From the NCBI RefSeq assembly GCF_007997075.1, contig NZ_VORS01000002.1:186001-250000 (forward strand): 64,000 bases of DNA. Reading direction: 5' to 3'. Each line of letters opens with the position of its first letter. Within the stretch, counting starts at the first letter, position 1. The notes beneath the pieces are model-generated. The model was given only the letters and a program-made list of their open reading frames with translations, searched no databases and had not been told where the DNA came from. Made by a program: the position numbers and the translations under genes. Source of the stretch: Polaribacter sp. IC073 (GTDB taxonomy: Bacteria > Bacteroidota > Bacteroidia > Flavobacteriales > Flavobacteriaceae). Positions 1 to 9,865 of the stretch are shown in pieces.

Positions 1-576
1 CAAATCATCATTAATAATAGTGATATTTTATTGGTAAAACATTATTTTGAATCTTATGAAGCAGGTTTATACGCTTCTTTAGCATTAATAGGTAGAGTTG
101 TCTATTTTATTGCTTGGATGTTTGTAATGTTATTATTACCAACGGTAGTCCAACTTAAAAAAGAAGGAAAACCAACGCTACCTATTTTATTAAAATATGT
201 TGGCTATATTGCTTTTATAGCGACTGCAATTGTTGTGAGTTGTTTTTTCTTTCCTAATGAAATTATCAGTCTTTTATTTGGCAGCGAGTATGTGTCAGTT
301 TCAGGGTTGTTATGGAAATATGCTTCTGCAACGGGTATTTTTGCAATTTCAAACATATTTGCATACTATTATTTGTCATTAGATAAGTATGTACCTGTAG
401 TACTTTCTGGTATTTTTGGAATGTTACAAATAGTTCTATTGGTGCTTTACCATGAAACATTGGAGCAGGTGGTGCACGTGCAAATAATTGCGATGGTTTT
501 ACTGTTAATAGTGCAGCTTAGTTTCTTCTTTTTTAAAGATTCTAAAGTGCCGAAATCAATAAAGGAAATAAAATAA
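1..576 (+). CDS. Polysaccharide biosynthesis / flippase-like membrane protein, C-terminal part
   Basis: The reading frame is open from the first base of the window, so this is the 3' end of a longer gene; the first in-frame TTG (31) is not a convincing start. The visible 191 residues are mostly hydrophobic and hold about five or six membrane segments separated by short charged loops, ending in a Lys-rich cytoplasmic tail. The segment LISLLFGSEYV followed by an ILWKYASATG-like stretch resembles the C-terminal half of Wzx/MATE-type lipid-linked oligosaccharide flippases (established for the family). The downstream glycosyltransferase supports a role in exporting a surface polysaccharide unit. 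The exact family cannot be fixed from this fragment alone. Confidence 0.7.
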   Translation, partial: QIIINNSDILLVKHYFESYEAGLYASLALIGRVVYFIAWMFVMLLLPTVVQLKKEGKPTLPILLKYVGYIAFIATAIVVSCFFFPNEIISLLFGSEYVSVSGLLWKYASATGIFAISNIFAYYYLSLDKYVPVVLSGIFGMLQIVLLVLYHETLEQVVHVQIIAMVLLLIVQLSFFFFKDSKVPKSIKEIK

Positions 577-684
577 TAATATCTAGACCTATTTTTCATT
601 CATCTCTATACAACTGCCTTTAAACAGTTTTACAAAAAAATAAAGTAAGAGTTTGAAATTTATAATATAACTTAAAAAAACAAT

Positions 685-1866
685 ATGAAATTAGCCATTG
701 TAACTGCATATCCTCCAAGTAAAGTAACTTTAAATGAATATGCATATCATTTAGTAAAAAGTTTTAGACAAAAGAAAGAAATAACAGAATTAATTCTTTT
801 AACAGATGCAACTCCAGGAAAAAAAGATATTCATTTTGAGCAAGATGGCTGTAAGATTACAGTGAAAGAATGTTGGAAGTTTAACAGTTATACAAATATT
901 GTAAATGTTACCAAAGCAATTAATGAAACAACACCAGACGCAATTTTGTTTAATTTACAGTTCATGAAATTTGGTGATAAAAAAGTGGCCGCTGCTTTAG
1001 GTTTGGCAATTCCAATGGTGTGTAGAATTAAAAAAATACCGACAATAGTTTTATTACACAATATTTTAGAACAAGTAGACTTAGAAAGTGCAGGCTTTAC
1101 ATCGAATAAATTAGTCCAAAAAGCATATAATTTCATAGGAACTTCATTAACCAAAATGATTCTAAAAGCAGATTTAGTAGCTGTTACTATGGATAAATAT
1201 GTAACCACTTTAAAGGATAAATATAAGGTAGATAATGTAAAAATGATTCCTCACGGAACTTTTGAAATACCAGAAAATCCTTCGCAGAAATTACCTGAAG
1301 GCCCTTTAAAAATAATGACTTTCGGTAAATTTGGAACGTACAAAAAAGTAGAGTCTATGATTGAAGCGGTAGAACTTGTAAGAAAAGAAACAGGCTTAGA
1401 TTTAGAGATTATAATTGCAGGAACAGACAACCCAAATGTACCAGGTTATTTAGCAAACGCGAAAGAAAAATACAAGCAGGTACCACAGCTTATTTTTACA
1501 GGTTATGTAGAAGAAGTAGAGGTAGCACCGTTGTTTACAGAAAGTGCTGTTGTTGTTTTTCCTTATACATCTACCACAGGAAGTTCTGGCGTTTTGCACC
1601 AAGCAGGAAGCTATGGTAGGGCAGTAGTAATGCCAAATTTGGGGGATTTAACTACTTTGATTGAAGACGAAGGATATAGAGGTGAGTTTTTTGAGCCAGA
1701 AAGTGTACAAAGTTTGGCAAATGCAATTAAAGCAATTGTAACGAATGATGCTTATAGAATTGAGTTAGGAGAAACAAATTATAAGGCAGCAACTGCTTTT
1801 CCTATGGATAGAATTACTGATATTTATTTAGAAGAATTTCATAAAATTATAGCTAAAAAGAAATAA
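685..1866 (+). CDS. Glycosyltransferase family 4 (GT-B fold)
   Basis: A 393-residue cytoplasmic protein with a GT-B layout. The N-terminal domain begins MKLAIVTAYPPS, and the C-terminal nucleotide-sugar domain contains IMTFGKFGTYKKVESMIEA, then FTGYVEE, then GSSGVLHQAGSYGRAVV, and an acidic GEFFEPES near residue 340. These are the positions where GT4 enzymes bind the donor phosphate and sugar. It follows a flippase fragment by 108 bp on the same strand and probably adds a sugar to a lipid-linked surface glycan. The donor and acceptor cannot be read from sequence. It ends 12 bp from a convergent gene. Confidence 0.85.
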   Translation: MKLAIVTAYPPSKVTLNEYAYHLVKSFRQKKEITELILLTDATPGKKDIHFEQDGCKITVKECWKFNSYTNIVNVTKAINETTPDAILFNLQFMKFGDKKVAAALGLAIPMVCRIKKIPTIVLLHNILEQVDLESAGFTSNKLVQKAYNFIGTSLTKMILKADLVAVTMDKYVTTLKDKYKVDNVKMIPHGTFEIPENPSQKLPEGPLKIMTFGKFGTYKKVESMIEAVELVRKETGLDLEIIIAGTDNPNVPGYLANAKEKYKQVPQLIFTGYVEEVEVAPLFTESAVVVFPYTSTTGSSGVLHQAGSYGRAVVMPNLGDLTTLIEDEGYRGEFFEPESVQSLANAIKAIVTNDAYRIELGETNYKAATAFPMDRITDIYLEEFHKIIAKKK

Positions 1867-1878
1867 TTTTTATTGAAT

Positions 1879-3396
1879 CTATTCCTTAGATATATATTTA
1901 AAAGATAGTTTTTTTTCGCCTTTATTATTGATAAAGCCAAATTTTTTCTGAGGATTCGTGCGCCAAGGAAGTCTACCTAAGACTTCTTTTGGAACAACAT
2001 CAAAATCATACAAAGTCCAGGACATAAAAGGAATCGAGTTTTTTGTCATGATTTTTTGAATTTCCTCATAGTAGTTTGCTTGTTTTTTTTCTGAGCCAAC
2101 AAAAGGCCTCCAAAAACCCCCATAAGAAGACAATCCAAACTCTTGTAAAATGATTGGTTTGTCTTTTATTTCTTCTTGTAATGCTAGATATTCGTTTTCA
2201 AAATTAGCCAGATCTTCATAATAATGAAAAGAAACTACATCTACTTTGTCCTTTAAAATTGTAGCACTTTTTGTATTAGACCAACCAATGGTTACCGGGT
2301 GTTTTTTATCAATAGATTTTATTACAATAATCATATAATCTAACCAAGCAATTACATTTTCTTTTCCTCTAGAGTTAAAATCTAAATTGGGTTCATTTTT
2401 AATATCCCAAGCTAAAATAGCTTCATGATCTTTAAAATTTTCTACTATTTTCTCTGCATGTCTGTGATTTAATGTCCAATCTAACACATCATAATTTCCA
2501 TAAAAATCAAATAAGGTAACAACAACTTTTAAACCTTTTTTTTGAGCGGTATCTAATACTTTTTGAAGTTTTTCTAACTTATCTAATTTTACATTTGCTT
2601 TCCCAAAATCTACATAAGGCACAAAAATTCGAATAGAATTTAAACCTGCATTTTTAATAATTTTAAAATCATTTTCAATAATATTGATGTCAAAATCGTC
2701 TCCATACATGTTCCAAGGAGTTGCCTGTGGGTAATAGTTTATCCCCTTAATATTTGTAAAAGCGATGAAGTTTTTTTGAGTAGTATTTTTAAATTTCTCC
2801 GAAGCTTCTTTTACCATATGGCGGATACGCCAAAAACCATCTTCTAATAAAAGAACAGCTCTATAACTTGAAACTTCAGTCGCTTCTAAAATTAATTTTT
2901 CATTTTTAAAAACCTGTTTATACTCTATAGCATTGCTATCTTTTAAAACAATTAATTGTCCGTCTTCACTAAAAAACTCAATATCTAAATGGTGTTCTAA
3001 AGTTGTTGCATCTATAGATATTTTGTTTAATTTATTATATTTTAGAATGTCATAAATATTTTTTCTTGAGTTTTTGGTGTAATAATCTGAGATGCCTGCT
3101 TGCGTGTTTGTTTTGTAGGCAATTTGCTTTACATACCAAGCATCTAAATAATCGTTTTCTACTGCACTTATTTTTTGTTGACTAATGGTTCTGCCTTCAT
3201 TACCGTCATCTTTCCATACTATTTTCGGTAAATATTGTTCTACTTTTTTTACTTCTGTGTGCAACATTTTACTTCTGTCTGCACCTGTATTTAAAAAACT
3301 ATATAAAGAGCTTACTAAGAATAATAGAATTGCAATGATTAAAAGGTAAGTAAGCATTAATGTGCCTCTAATAATTTGCTTATTTGTTTTTATCAT
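1879..3396 (-). CDS. GH5-like glycoside hydrolase, membrane-anchored
   Basis: 505 residues. A membrane segment near residues 10-30 (LMLTYLLIIAILLFLVSSLY) is an uncleaved anchor or signal. Residues of roughly 80-200 form an N-terminal domain, then a TIM-barrel hydrolase follows. WDIKNEPNLDF carries the Asn-Glu pair expected for the acid/base, and PIILQEFGLSSYGG the second glutamate expected as nucleophile in clan A enzymes such as endo-glucanases and mannanases. The start codon overlaps the stop of the upstream gene (ATGA), so the three genes at 7693-1879 form one operon. It is likely to trim or release the polysaccharide made by the neighbouring genes. Substrate is unknown. Confidence 0.8.
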   Translation of the reverse strand: MIKTNKQIIRGTLMLTYLLIIAILLFLVSSLYSFLNTGADRSKMLHTEVKKVEQYLPKIVWKDDGNEGRTISQQKISAVENDYLDAWYVKQIAYKTNTQAGISDYYTKNSRKNIYDILKYNKLNKISIDATTLEHHLDIEFFSEDGQLIVLKDSNAIEYKQVFKNEKLILEATEVSSYRAVLLLEDGFWRIRHMVKEASEKFKNTTQKNFIAFTNIKGINYYPQATPWNMYGDDFDINIIENDFKIIKNAGLNSIRIFVPYVDFGKANVKLDKLEKLQKVLDTAQKKGLKVVVTLFDFYGNYDVLDWTLNHRHAEKIVENFKDHEAILAWDIKNEPNLDFNSRGKENVIAWLDYMIIVIKSIDKKHPVTIGWSNTKSATILKDKVDVVSFHYYEDLANFENEYLALQEEIKDKPIILQEFGLSSYGGFWRPFVGSEKKQANYYEEIQKIMTKNSIPFMSWTLYDFDVVPKEVLGRLPWRTNPQKKFGFINNKGEKKLSFKYISKE

Positions 3397-4604
3397 AGTT
3401 TTATCTCTTTAAATTCTTTTTGGATACCTGCAGTTTCAGTAATTATTTTATAAGAATTATTCTCAAAAATATTCGGATCTAAATAAAATTCTGTAAATCC
3501 GTTTTTAGACTCCTCATAGAGCTGCTTAATTAGTATGTTATTTTGATAAATAGCTAATTTTACAGACAAACCATCTGGTATTGTCTGATTCATAAAACTT
3601 TTTAAAGGCCCTACCTTTATTTTTCTATTATTTTCTGAGAAAGAAACCATATAATCTTCAATTACTTTTTTATAGTTTACCTCTAAAACATTACTTTCAG
3701 CAATGCCAATAAAATACGCTTTTACTTTCCATTTTTCTTCGTAATCTGGGTGTATCATTTTTGCTTTTGCAATTCCGTTAATTGTTGTTCCAAAAGTTTT
3801 TAAAATATTTTTAGTTTTATTTCTGATAAAAAACTCTACAAAACTACCATCACTAACAATGTTATTATTTTTATCTTTTATAACAGACGTGTAAAAAGTT
3901 GTTATTTGATTTCCGTCTGCATATTCATGATTTCTATTCACAAATAATTTAAAATTAGTTGCAATTGCTGGCATAACGTTTACATCAAATTCTTTAGAAT
4001 TCAAACCAAATGATTCTGAAGAAATAATTATTCTACCACTTTTTAAAGGAGAAAAAATATTTTTATAACCGATTAATTTATCAGTGTAAATAGCTGTTTC
4101 TTTTTCTGATTTTAAAAATTGATGTTTCACCAAAACTTTACTATTATCTCTAATAGGATTGTCTAGGCTATCGGTTGGTATAACAACCAACATTGTATAG
4201 TCTACTGCGCCAGCATCTATACTTGGTGGCCCTAAATAGGTTTCTATAGTAACTGGTTTTTGTATTGAAAGAATTGTAATATTACCAGAAACTTTTTCTT
4301 TTGTAGCGAGAACTTCCCAAGATAAAACACCTCTTTTTTTGGTTAAAAATTCAGGAATTTCAAAGGATATTTTATTGCCCGAATTTTCTGATTCTATAAT
4401 GCTAGACCCATAACTATTGGAACAATATAATTGAAACTTGGTTTCTTTTTCTACTTTAAATTCTAGAATAATTTTAGCACCTGCAATAAATTCCTTAGTT
4501 GTAGATATTAATCGGATAGCATTGCTAATATTGGCCTCTTGTGCGTGAAAAGAAGTTAATATTAGTTGAAAAAATAGTAGAAAAAAAAGCTTTTTTAATT
4601 TCAT
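3393..4604 (-). CDS. Secreted protein of a polysaccharide operon, unknown function
   Basis: 403 residues with a clear signal peptide (KKLFFLLFFQLILTSFHA, cleavage after about residue 21). The rest is rich in beta-prone, Ser/Thr/Asn-containing stretches and looks like a string of Ig-like or bacterial macroglobulin-like domains (for example GRIIISSESFGLNSKEFDV and the passage around residues 215-300), without enzymatic motifs I recognise. Its ATG overlaps the stop of the upstream membrane-protein gene by one base (TAATG) and its stop overlaps the GH5-like start by four. This tight coupling suggests a periplasmic or surface partner of those two proteins. Function is inferred from context only. 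Confidence 0.7.
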   Translation of the reverse strand: MKLKKLFFLLFFQLILTSFHAQEANISNAIRLISTTKEFIAGAKIILEFKVEKETKFQLYCSNSYGSSIIESENSGNKISFEIPEFLTKKRGVLSWEVLATKEKVSGNITILSIQKPVTIETYLGPPSIDAGAVDYTMLVVIPTDSLDNPIRDNSKVLVKHQFLKSEKETAIYTDKLIGYKNIFSPLKSGRIIISSESFGLNSKEFDVNVMPAIATNFKLFVNRNHEYADGNQITTFYTSVIKDKNNNIVSDGSFVEFFIRNKTKNILKTFGTTINGIAKAKMIHPDYEEKWKVKAYFIGIAESNVLEVNYKKVIEDYMVSFSENNRKIKVGPLKSFMNQTIPDGLSVKLAIYQNNILIKQLYEESKNGFTEFYLDPNIFENNSYKIITETAGIQKEFKEIKL

Positions 4605-7600
4605 TATTTAGGATTACCAATGTAATTATTTAATTCTATTTTTATATAGCCAAACAAAGGATGGTTGACCTTTTGTAATTTATCTGTGGTATGGTTTCTT
4701 TTCCTATTCGGTAAAATTTTACCAGCAATATCTTTATTGGGCAAACCATTTACAAAACAGAAGCTCATATCATCGTTTATGGTTATAATTATTGGGTTTA
4801 TAGGAATCGCATATTGAAAACGTAATTTTCGTTCTTGTCGAATTCCTTCTATTAAAAATAAATTATCTACCCAAATCATTTCTTTTTCCTCGTTGTAAAA
4901 GGTTATAATTACTTGAGGAACTGTTATTTCTTGAATACCACTGTTAAATAAAGTTCCATCTATAAATTTTGAAGAAACGTTTAAATTACTCAAAGCAATG
5001 TCTTTAAATAAATCTGAATTTGAAACATTTCCTGCAGCTTGCAAGTTAAACTTAGTTGGTTGTTCACTTAATTCTATAGGTGTAAATTCATCAGGATTAA
5101 ATGTTTTAGGAATGGAATCCTTTGTTTTAGACCATGCAATGCCTTCAAAATTAATTCTAAAAGCACTTATTTCTTTAGGCATTAACTTATGCTTTATTAT
5201 ATGTTTAGCATTGTAAGTTGCCAATTCTTTATTAGCATCATTATAAAGTGTTCCTTTTAATACAACATCTGCAGGTACATTGTCTATATTTTGTACTTCC
5301 CCTATAATGGCATATCGCTTGTTAAATTTTATTAATTTAGCAGAAACAATTTCTAATACAGGTTGTTTTAAAACATCTTCGTGGTGCGTTTGTTCTGTTG
5401 TAATTCTTCTTCTTCCTTGATTAAAATAGCCTGTAGTATTTCTAGAATATAATTGATCTGGTGGTAAATCGATAGACTTTCTTTCTGGTTTTAAAAACCA
5501 TTTTCCATTTCTTTTAACAGCTGTTTTAAATGTTGTTTTCGATAGTTTTTCTAAAGGAGTAATCCATTTTGTTTCTACTTTTAAAGTTGCTAAACTATCT
5601 GTTTTTTTGGTGATCTCTGTGGTGATTGCATCTAATTTTGCATACGAACTTAACAAACCATCTGTTACAGATATTTCTAATAAATATTGAGCGCGACTTA
5701 CACCACTTTTAGGATCTATATAACTATAACTTTTATTTAATTCTTTAAAATCTAACGCATCATAATAAGCATTAACAACATTTTTAGGGGATCTTTGGGT
5801 GTCGTTTTTAATATAAAATAGGTAAGAAGCGTATATTATAAGAGCGATTAAAACTACTGCCCAAATATGAAATACTTTTAAAACAATGCTAGGAAATTTG
5901 GTGTAATTATTTTGAAATTTAAAGTAGGCAGGTTTCTCTTTCACTTTCGTTTTTAAACCATTTACAAATAAGGATTGAATATTTAAAATAAAGGCAATAA
6001 GTACCGTTAAAAACGGAATTACTCCCCAAACTATTTTTATCCAAGTAGCCACATCTTCTTTTGGTAAAATTGAAGAAACAGGAGGGACGTTTAATTTTTC
6101 CCAAACCATAATTCCGTTTTCTAATTGCGATAAACGCTGCCATCCGCAGAAAAACAACACAGGGTCATAAAATTTATCATTCGAAAAAATATATTTTAAA
6201 TTATACTTTTCAGGTGTAGTTAAAAATTGTTGTAGAGAGCCAATACCAGCAACTCCCTTAAATTTAGAATTTTCTAAACGTTCTATGGGTCTTGTTGTAA
6301 GCTCTGGCAAACGTCTTGCAGAATGATAATTACCATCTACACTCATCGCATTTGTTTGTGCAGCTAACCATGCCATTTGATCTCCAAAACCTAGCGTTAA
6401 ATAACGCCATTGATCATGTGAATCTTGACTTAGAAAATTCACAATAGGCAACATTTTTATTTTTTGAGGTTGTGAGGGTCTAAAGTACCCTAAACTCATC
6501 GTAAAAATAACCATAGCAATATATAAAGTAGCTAAAAGACCGCCCAATAAACGATGATATACTGCACCAAACCTTTCTTGTATCAATGTTTTCAAATCTC
6601 CTTCTACAAATCTGTAAATAAATTCACCAAAAATAGGAATCGACATAATTGTTGCCCAAAGTGTAAATCTATCCAAGGTTAAAATATTAAAGGCATTTTC
6701 ACCCAAGATCATTTTTGGAATTGGCGTTGTACCACCCGTTCCTAAAATAACTAACATGGTAAAAGACAATCCAAAGAACAAGTATCTTTTACTAAAATAT
6801 CTGTAAAAAATATACGGTAAAATAAAAAGTAAGAGTCCCCAAGGAATCGTAAAAAATACCAACCCAGAAGATGTTATTTCTAGAAAGTTGTCTCTAGACC
6901 CATGCGGAATTGGTACTTGAGTTATCGGGTTTTTTTTAGAGTTTAACCAATAAGGAAAAATGCAAAATATAATAAGAAGTAATGATGAAAAACCAAAGGT
7001 TAAGTTTCGTTTCAATTGTTTAAAAAATGTCTTCAGAAATAGAGAAAAAGTAACTTCTTTGTATGAGTTTACTTTTTCTCTAGCAACATCCATAATTACG
7101 GTTCCAATTAAAGGAAATATAAAAAATAACATTCCGAAGATAGGAGTCACATGATGCGAGGTAACTGTAACAGCAATTAATGAAAGTGATGTGAAAAAGA
7201 ACTTGTATTTACCTGTTTTAAGCCATAAATAAATTTCTGGTAAAGCGTGCATTAAAATGGAAACGCCAATAATACTGGGCAGCTGGCCAAAAATATGTAA
7301 GGTTTCTACAAAAGAGGAAGAAAAAACGGCTAAAATAGCAGCATAACCAGCAACAGTTTTATTAGCGGTTATTAGTAAAGAGTATCGATAAGCACCTGTA
7401 ACAAAAAGAACAATCGCAATTAAACCAACGGTGAAAAGTCCGAATTTTAAACCACCAATTAAAGACAGTGCTCCAATTGTTTGATGCACCAAAGGAGGAT
7501 AACTTTGTACCGTAAAACCAGTATACCACTTATAGTTCCAAGGTTCAAACCAACTATTTGCATAGTGATCTGCAAAAAAGAGATGAATTAATGCATCATA

Positions 7601-7693
7601 AGTTGTTTCTAGTGTAAAAAAAATTGTAGATCCATGAAATATTACAGCAAGTAGTATTGCTGTAATTAGATACTTATTAGATTTTTCTTTCAT
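4604..7693 (-). CDS. Large GT-C-like integral membrane protein (6-pyruvoyl-tetrahydropterin synthase-related membrane family)
   Basis: 1029 residues. The N-terminal half has roughly 11-13 membrane segments, and an early outside loop with acidic residues (TTYDALIHLFFADHYANSW, about residues 30-48) is placed like the catalytic acidic loop of GT-C glycosyltransferases. Another membrane segment precedes a soluble C-terminal region (from about residue 650) holding a SnoaL/NTF2-like stretch (SPKNVVNAYYDALDFKELN) and two beta-rich segments resembling FxLYD domains. It is the first gene of the three-gene operon running left. The overall look matches the poorly studied PTPS-related membrane family. 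I infer a role in glycan assembly; the substrate is unknown. Confidence 0.65.
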   Translation of the reverse strand: MKEKSNKYLITAILLAVIFHGSTIFFTLETTYDALIHLFFADHYANSWFEPWNYKWYTGFTVQSYPPLVHQTIGALSLIGGLKFGLFTVGLIAIVLFVTGAYRYSLLITANKTVAGYAAILAVFSSSFVETLHIFGQLPSIIGVSILMHALPEIYLWLKTGKYKFFFTSLSLIAVTVTSHHVTPIFGMLFFIFPLIGTVIMDVAREKVNSYKEVTFSLFLKTFFKQLKRNLTFGFSSLLLIIFCIFPYWLNSKKNPITQVPIPHGSRDNFLEITSSGLVFFTIPWGLLLFILPYIFYRYFSKRYLFFGLSFTMLVILGTGGTTPIPKMILGENAFNILTLDRFTLWATIMSIPIFGEFIYRFVEGDLKTLIQERFGAVYHRLLGGLLATLYIAMVIFTMSLGYFRPSQPQKIKMLPIVNFLSQDSHDQWRYLTLGFGDQMAWLAAQTNAMSVDGNYHSARRLPELTTRPIERLENSKFKGVAGIGSLQQFLTTPEKYNLKYIFSNDKFYDPVLFFCGWQRLSQLENGIMVWEKLNVPPVSSILPKEDVATWIKIVWGVIPFLTVLIAFILNIQSLFVNGLKTKVKEKPAYFKFQNNYTKFPSIVLKVFHIWAVVLIALIIYASYLFYIKNDTQRSPKNVVNAYYDALDFKELNKSYSYIDPKSGVSRAQYLLEISVTDGLLSSYAKLDAITTEITKKTDSLATLKVETKWITPLEKLSKTTFKTAVKRNGKWFLKPERKSIDLPPDQLYSRNTTGYFNQGRRRITTEQTHHEDVLKQPVLEIVSAKLIKFNKRYAIIGEVQNIDNVPADVVLKGTLYNDANKELATYNAKHIIKHKLMPKEISAFRINFEGIAWSKTKDSIPKTFNPDEFTPIELSEQPTKFNLQAAGNVSNSDLFKDIALSNLNVSSKFIDGTLFNSGIQEITVPQVIITFYNEEKEMIWVDNLFLIEGIRQERKLRFQYAIPINPIIITINDDMSFCFVNGLPNKDIAGKILPNRKRNHTTDKLQKVNHPLFGYIKIELNNYIGNPK

Positions 7694-7821
7694 GGATAAA
7701 TTGATGACTTATAATATTGTAAATATAAAAACTTTTAAGGTTTATTTTTTTTTATTTAACTTTACTATCTTACCTTTCAACTAAGGTTCTTTACATTTAA
7801 AAAGAATTAGGATATCCAAGG

Positions 7822-7829
7822 TACTTTTG
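7822..7829 (+). promoter_or_regulatory. Candidate -7 box (TACTTTTG) for the RR-GT2 gene
   Basis: TACTTTTG fits the Bacteroidetes TAnnTTTG consensus and lies 28 bp before the ATG at 7858, in the intergenic space between divergent genes. No good TTG -33 element is visible at the usual spacing. Confidence 0.4.
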
Positions 7830-7857
7830 TACGAGTTTTTAGCCAAACAAATAGAAG

Positions 7858-9030
7858 ATGAAAATATTAGCAATTGATGATCAAAAATTAGTTTTAATTC
7901 CATTAGCAAGTAGACTAAAGGAAATGGGATATGAAGTTATTACGGAAACAGATGGAGTAAAAGGAATTGAATTATATGACTCTTTTCAGCCAGATCTAGT
8001 CATTGTAGATATTAATATGCCATCTATTTCTGGGTTAGAAATTGTAAAGCATATTCGAGCATCTAAAAAACCAGAGACCCCAATTATGATTTTGTCTGGT
8101 AATACCGATGATGACATGATTACGCAAGGGTTTGAGTTGGGGGCAAATGATTACATGAAAAAGCCGTTAAGCTTACAAGAAGTTTGTGCTAGAACAAAAA
8201 GGCTAATTGGCGCACCAGAAACAAAGAATAAAGAGAAGAAATATAAAAACGTCTTAATTCAACAAAGATGTGTTGGTGTTGTGATACCTTGTTATGATGA
8301 AGAAAAACGACTTTTAAGTAAAGAATTTACAGACTTTATTATTAAAAACTCTGGTTATCATTTATGTTTTGTAAATGATGGAAGTAAAGACAATACGTTA
8401 CAAGTCTTAAATGATTTAAGAAAAGGAAGAGAGGATTTTATTACCGTTTATGACTGTGAGAAAAATGGAGGCAAAGCAGAAGCGGTAAGACAAGGAATGC
8501 TATACATGGCAAAACAAGAAGATCTGGATTACATCGGTTTTTTGGATGCAGATTTATCTACAGATTTAGCAGATTTTGATGACTTAGTGAAAACGATAGA
8601 AAACTCTAACTATAAGATAGTTAGTGGTTCTAGAATTAGTAGAATGGGAGCCAATATAACGAAAGAATCTGCTAGAAAGGTTATTAGTTTATCCATAAAC
8701 TATATTATTAGAAAGATTTTAAAAATGGATTTTAAAGATACTCAGTGTGGAGCTAAAATTTTCCATAAGGACGTAATTGATATCTCTTTTGGTGAAAAAT
8801 TTGTAACACAATGGATTTTTGATGTTGAAATATTTAGAAGAATAACACTTCATTTTGGCTTAGAAAAGGCAAAAGAAATAGTGTGTGAAGAACCTTTAAA
8901 AAGATGGATTCATGCAGATGGTTCTAAATTATCTATGAAAGATTCTGTAAAAATAGTTGGTCAATTAGGGCAAATTGCTTGGTACTATAGAGAAGGCAAA
9001 AATAAAGGACATAAAGTCTTAGTAGAATAG
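7858..9030 (+). CDS. Response regulator receiver domain fused to GT2 glycosyltransferase
   Basis: 390 residues with two clear modules. Residues 1-120 are a CheY-like receiver: acidic pair in LAIDDQ, phospho-acceptor Asp in LVIVDINMPSISG, and Lys in NDYMKKPLS. Residues about 135-390 are a GT2 domain of the dolichol-phosphate glucosyl/mannosyltransferase type: VGVVIPCYDEEKRL, FVNDGSKDNT, the GGKAEAVRQG loop and the DXD-like motif FLDADLSTD. The receiver likely gates sugar transfer by phosphorylation, which would link polysaccharide or glycolipid synthesis to a histidine kinase not present here. It is transcribed divergently from the GT-C operon. Domain calls are firm; the regulatory logic is inferred. 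Confidence 0.85.
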   Translation: MKILAIDDQKLVLIPLASRLKEMGYEVITETDGVKGIELYDSFQPDLVIVDINMPSISGLEIVKHIRASKKPETPIMILSGNTDDDMITQGFELGANDYMKKPLSLQEVCARTKRLIGAPETKNKEKKYKNVLIQQRCVGVVIPCYDEEKRLLSKEFTDFIIKNSGYHLCFVNDGSKDNTLQVLNDLRKGREDFITVYDCEKNGGKAEAVRQGMLYMAKQEDLDYIGFLDADLSTDLADFDDLVKTIENSNYKIVSGSRISRMGANITKESARKVISLSINYIIRKILKMDFKDTQCGAKIFHKDVIDISFGEKFVTQWIFDVEIFRRITLHFGLEKAKEIVCEEPLKRWIHADGSKLSMKDSVKIVGQLGQIAWYYREGKNKGHKVLVE

Positions 9031-9121
9031 CAGAGCATTTTAGGGAAAAGAATATGAACCCTATCTTCTTTTAGAAGTAAAGACGAGAAACATAAAAAAG
9101 GATTTTATCTTAAAATAATTT

Positions 9122-9805
9122 CTAACCTTTTAATAATTCAATTAATTTATTAGTGCCAGAACTGGCTACATCTTCAATAATTGTTAAGTTGTTGTAATTA
9201 TTTATAGAAACAGATGGTTTGGGATCAATAAAATAAATGGGTGTATTCGGTTTTACATAATCAATTAAACTTGCTGCCGGATATACTTGCATAGAGGTTC
9301 CAATAATTACTAGAATATCTGCTTTTTGAGTAATTTCAATGGCTTTTTCTAACATTGGTACCATTTCTCCAAACCAAACAATATGAGGTCTTAATTGACT
9401 ATTTTTTTTGCATAAATTACCCAAAACCAAGTCCTCTTTCCATTCTAAAATATCGTTTTCATTAACAGAACTTCTCACTTTTAAAAGTTCGCCATGTAAA
9501 TGTGTTACCTTAGAGCTTCCTGCACGTTCGTGTAAATCATCTACATTTTGCGTGACAATTTCAACATCAAAATTATTTTCTAATGTAACTAAATTAGAAT
9601 GTGCTTTGTTAGCAGAAACTTCTAATAGTTGTTTTCTACGCTTGTTATAAAAATCTAAAACTAAGGTAGGGTTTGCTTTATAACCTTCGGGAGAAGCAAC
9701 TTCCATTACATCATGACCTTCCCACAAACCGTCAGCATCTCTAAACGTTTGTATACCACTTTCTGCAGAAATTCCTGCTCCTGTTAAAATAACTAGTTTT
9801 TTCAT
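9122..9805 (-). CDS. cobB: Sir2-family NAD-dependent protein deacylase
   Basis: 227 residues. NAD-binding motifs are intact: GAGISAESGIQTFRDADG at the N-terminus, TQNVDDLHERAG with the NVD triad near residue 90, and catalytic His in THLHGEL. PHIVWFGEMVP and IGTSMQVYPA follow as in class III sirtuins. The region that normally holds the Cys4 zinc ribbon (about residues 108-140) has only one cysteine, so structural zinc binding is probably lost. The enzyme would remove acetyl or acyl groups from lysines in the cytoplasm. A candidate minus-strand -7 box (TATTTTTG) lies at 9851-9858. Confidence 0.88.
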   Translation of the reverse strand: MKKLVILTGAGISAESGIQTFRDADGLWEGHDVMEVASPEGYKANPTLVLDFYNKRRKQLLEVSANKAHSNLVTLENNFDVEIVTQNVDDLHERAGSSKVTHLHGELLKVRSSVNENDILEWKEDLVLGNLCKKNSQLRPHIVWFGEMVPMLEKAIEITQKADILVIIGTSMQVYPAASLIDYVKPNTPIYFIDPKPSVSINNYNNLTIIEDVASSGTNKLIELLKG

Positions 9806-9865
9806 TCAATTGAAGATTTGAGTATTTTTATGAATATATTTCAAGGAAGACAAAAATAATAATTT

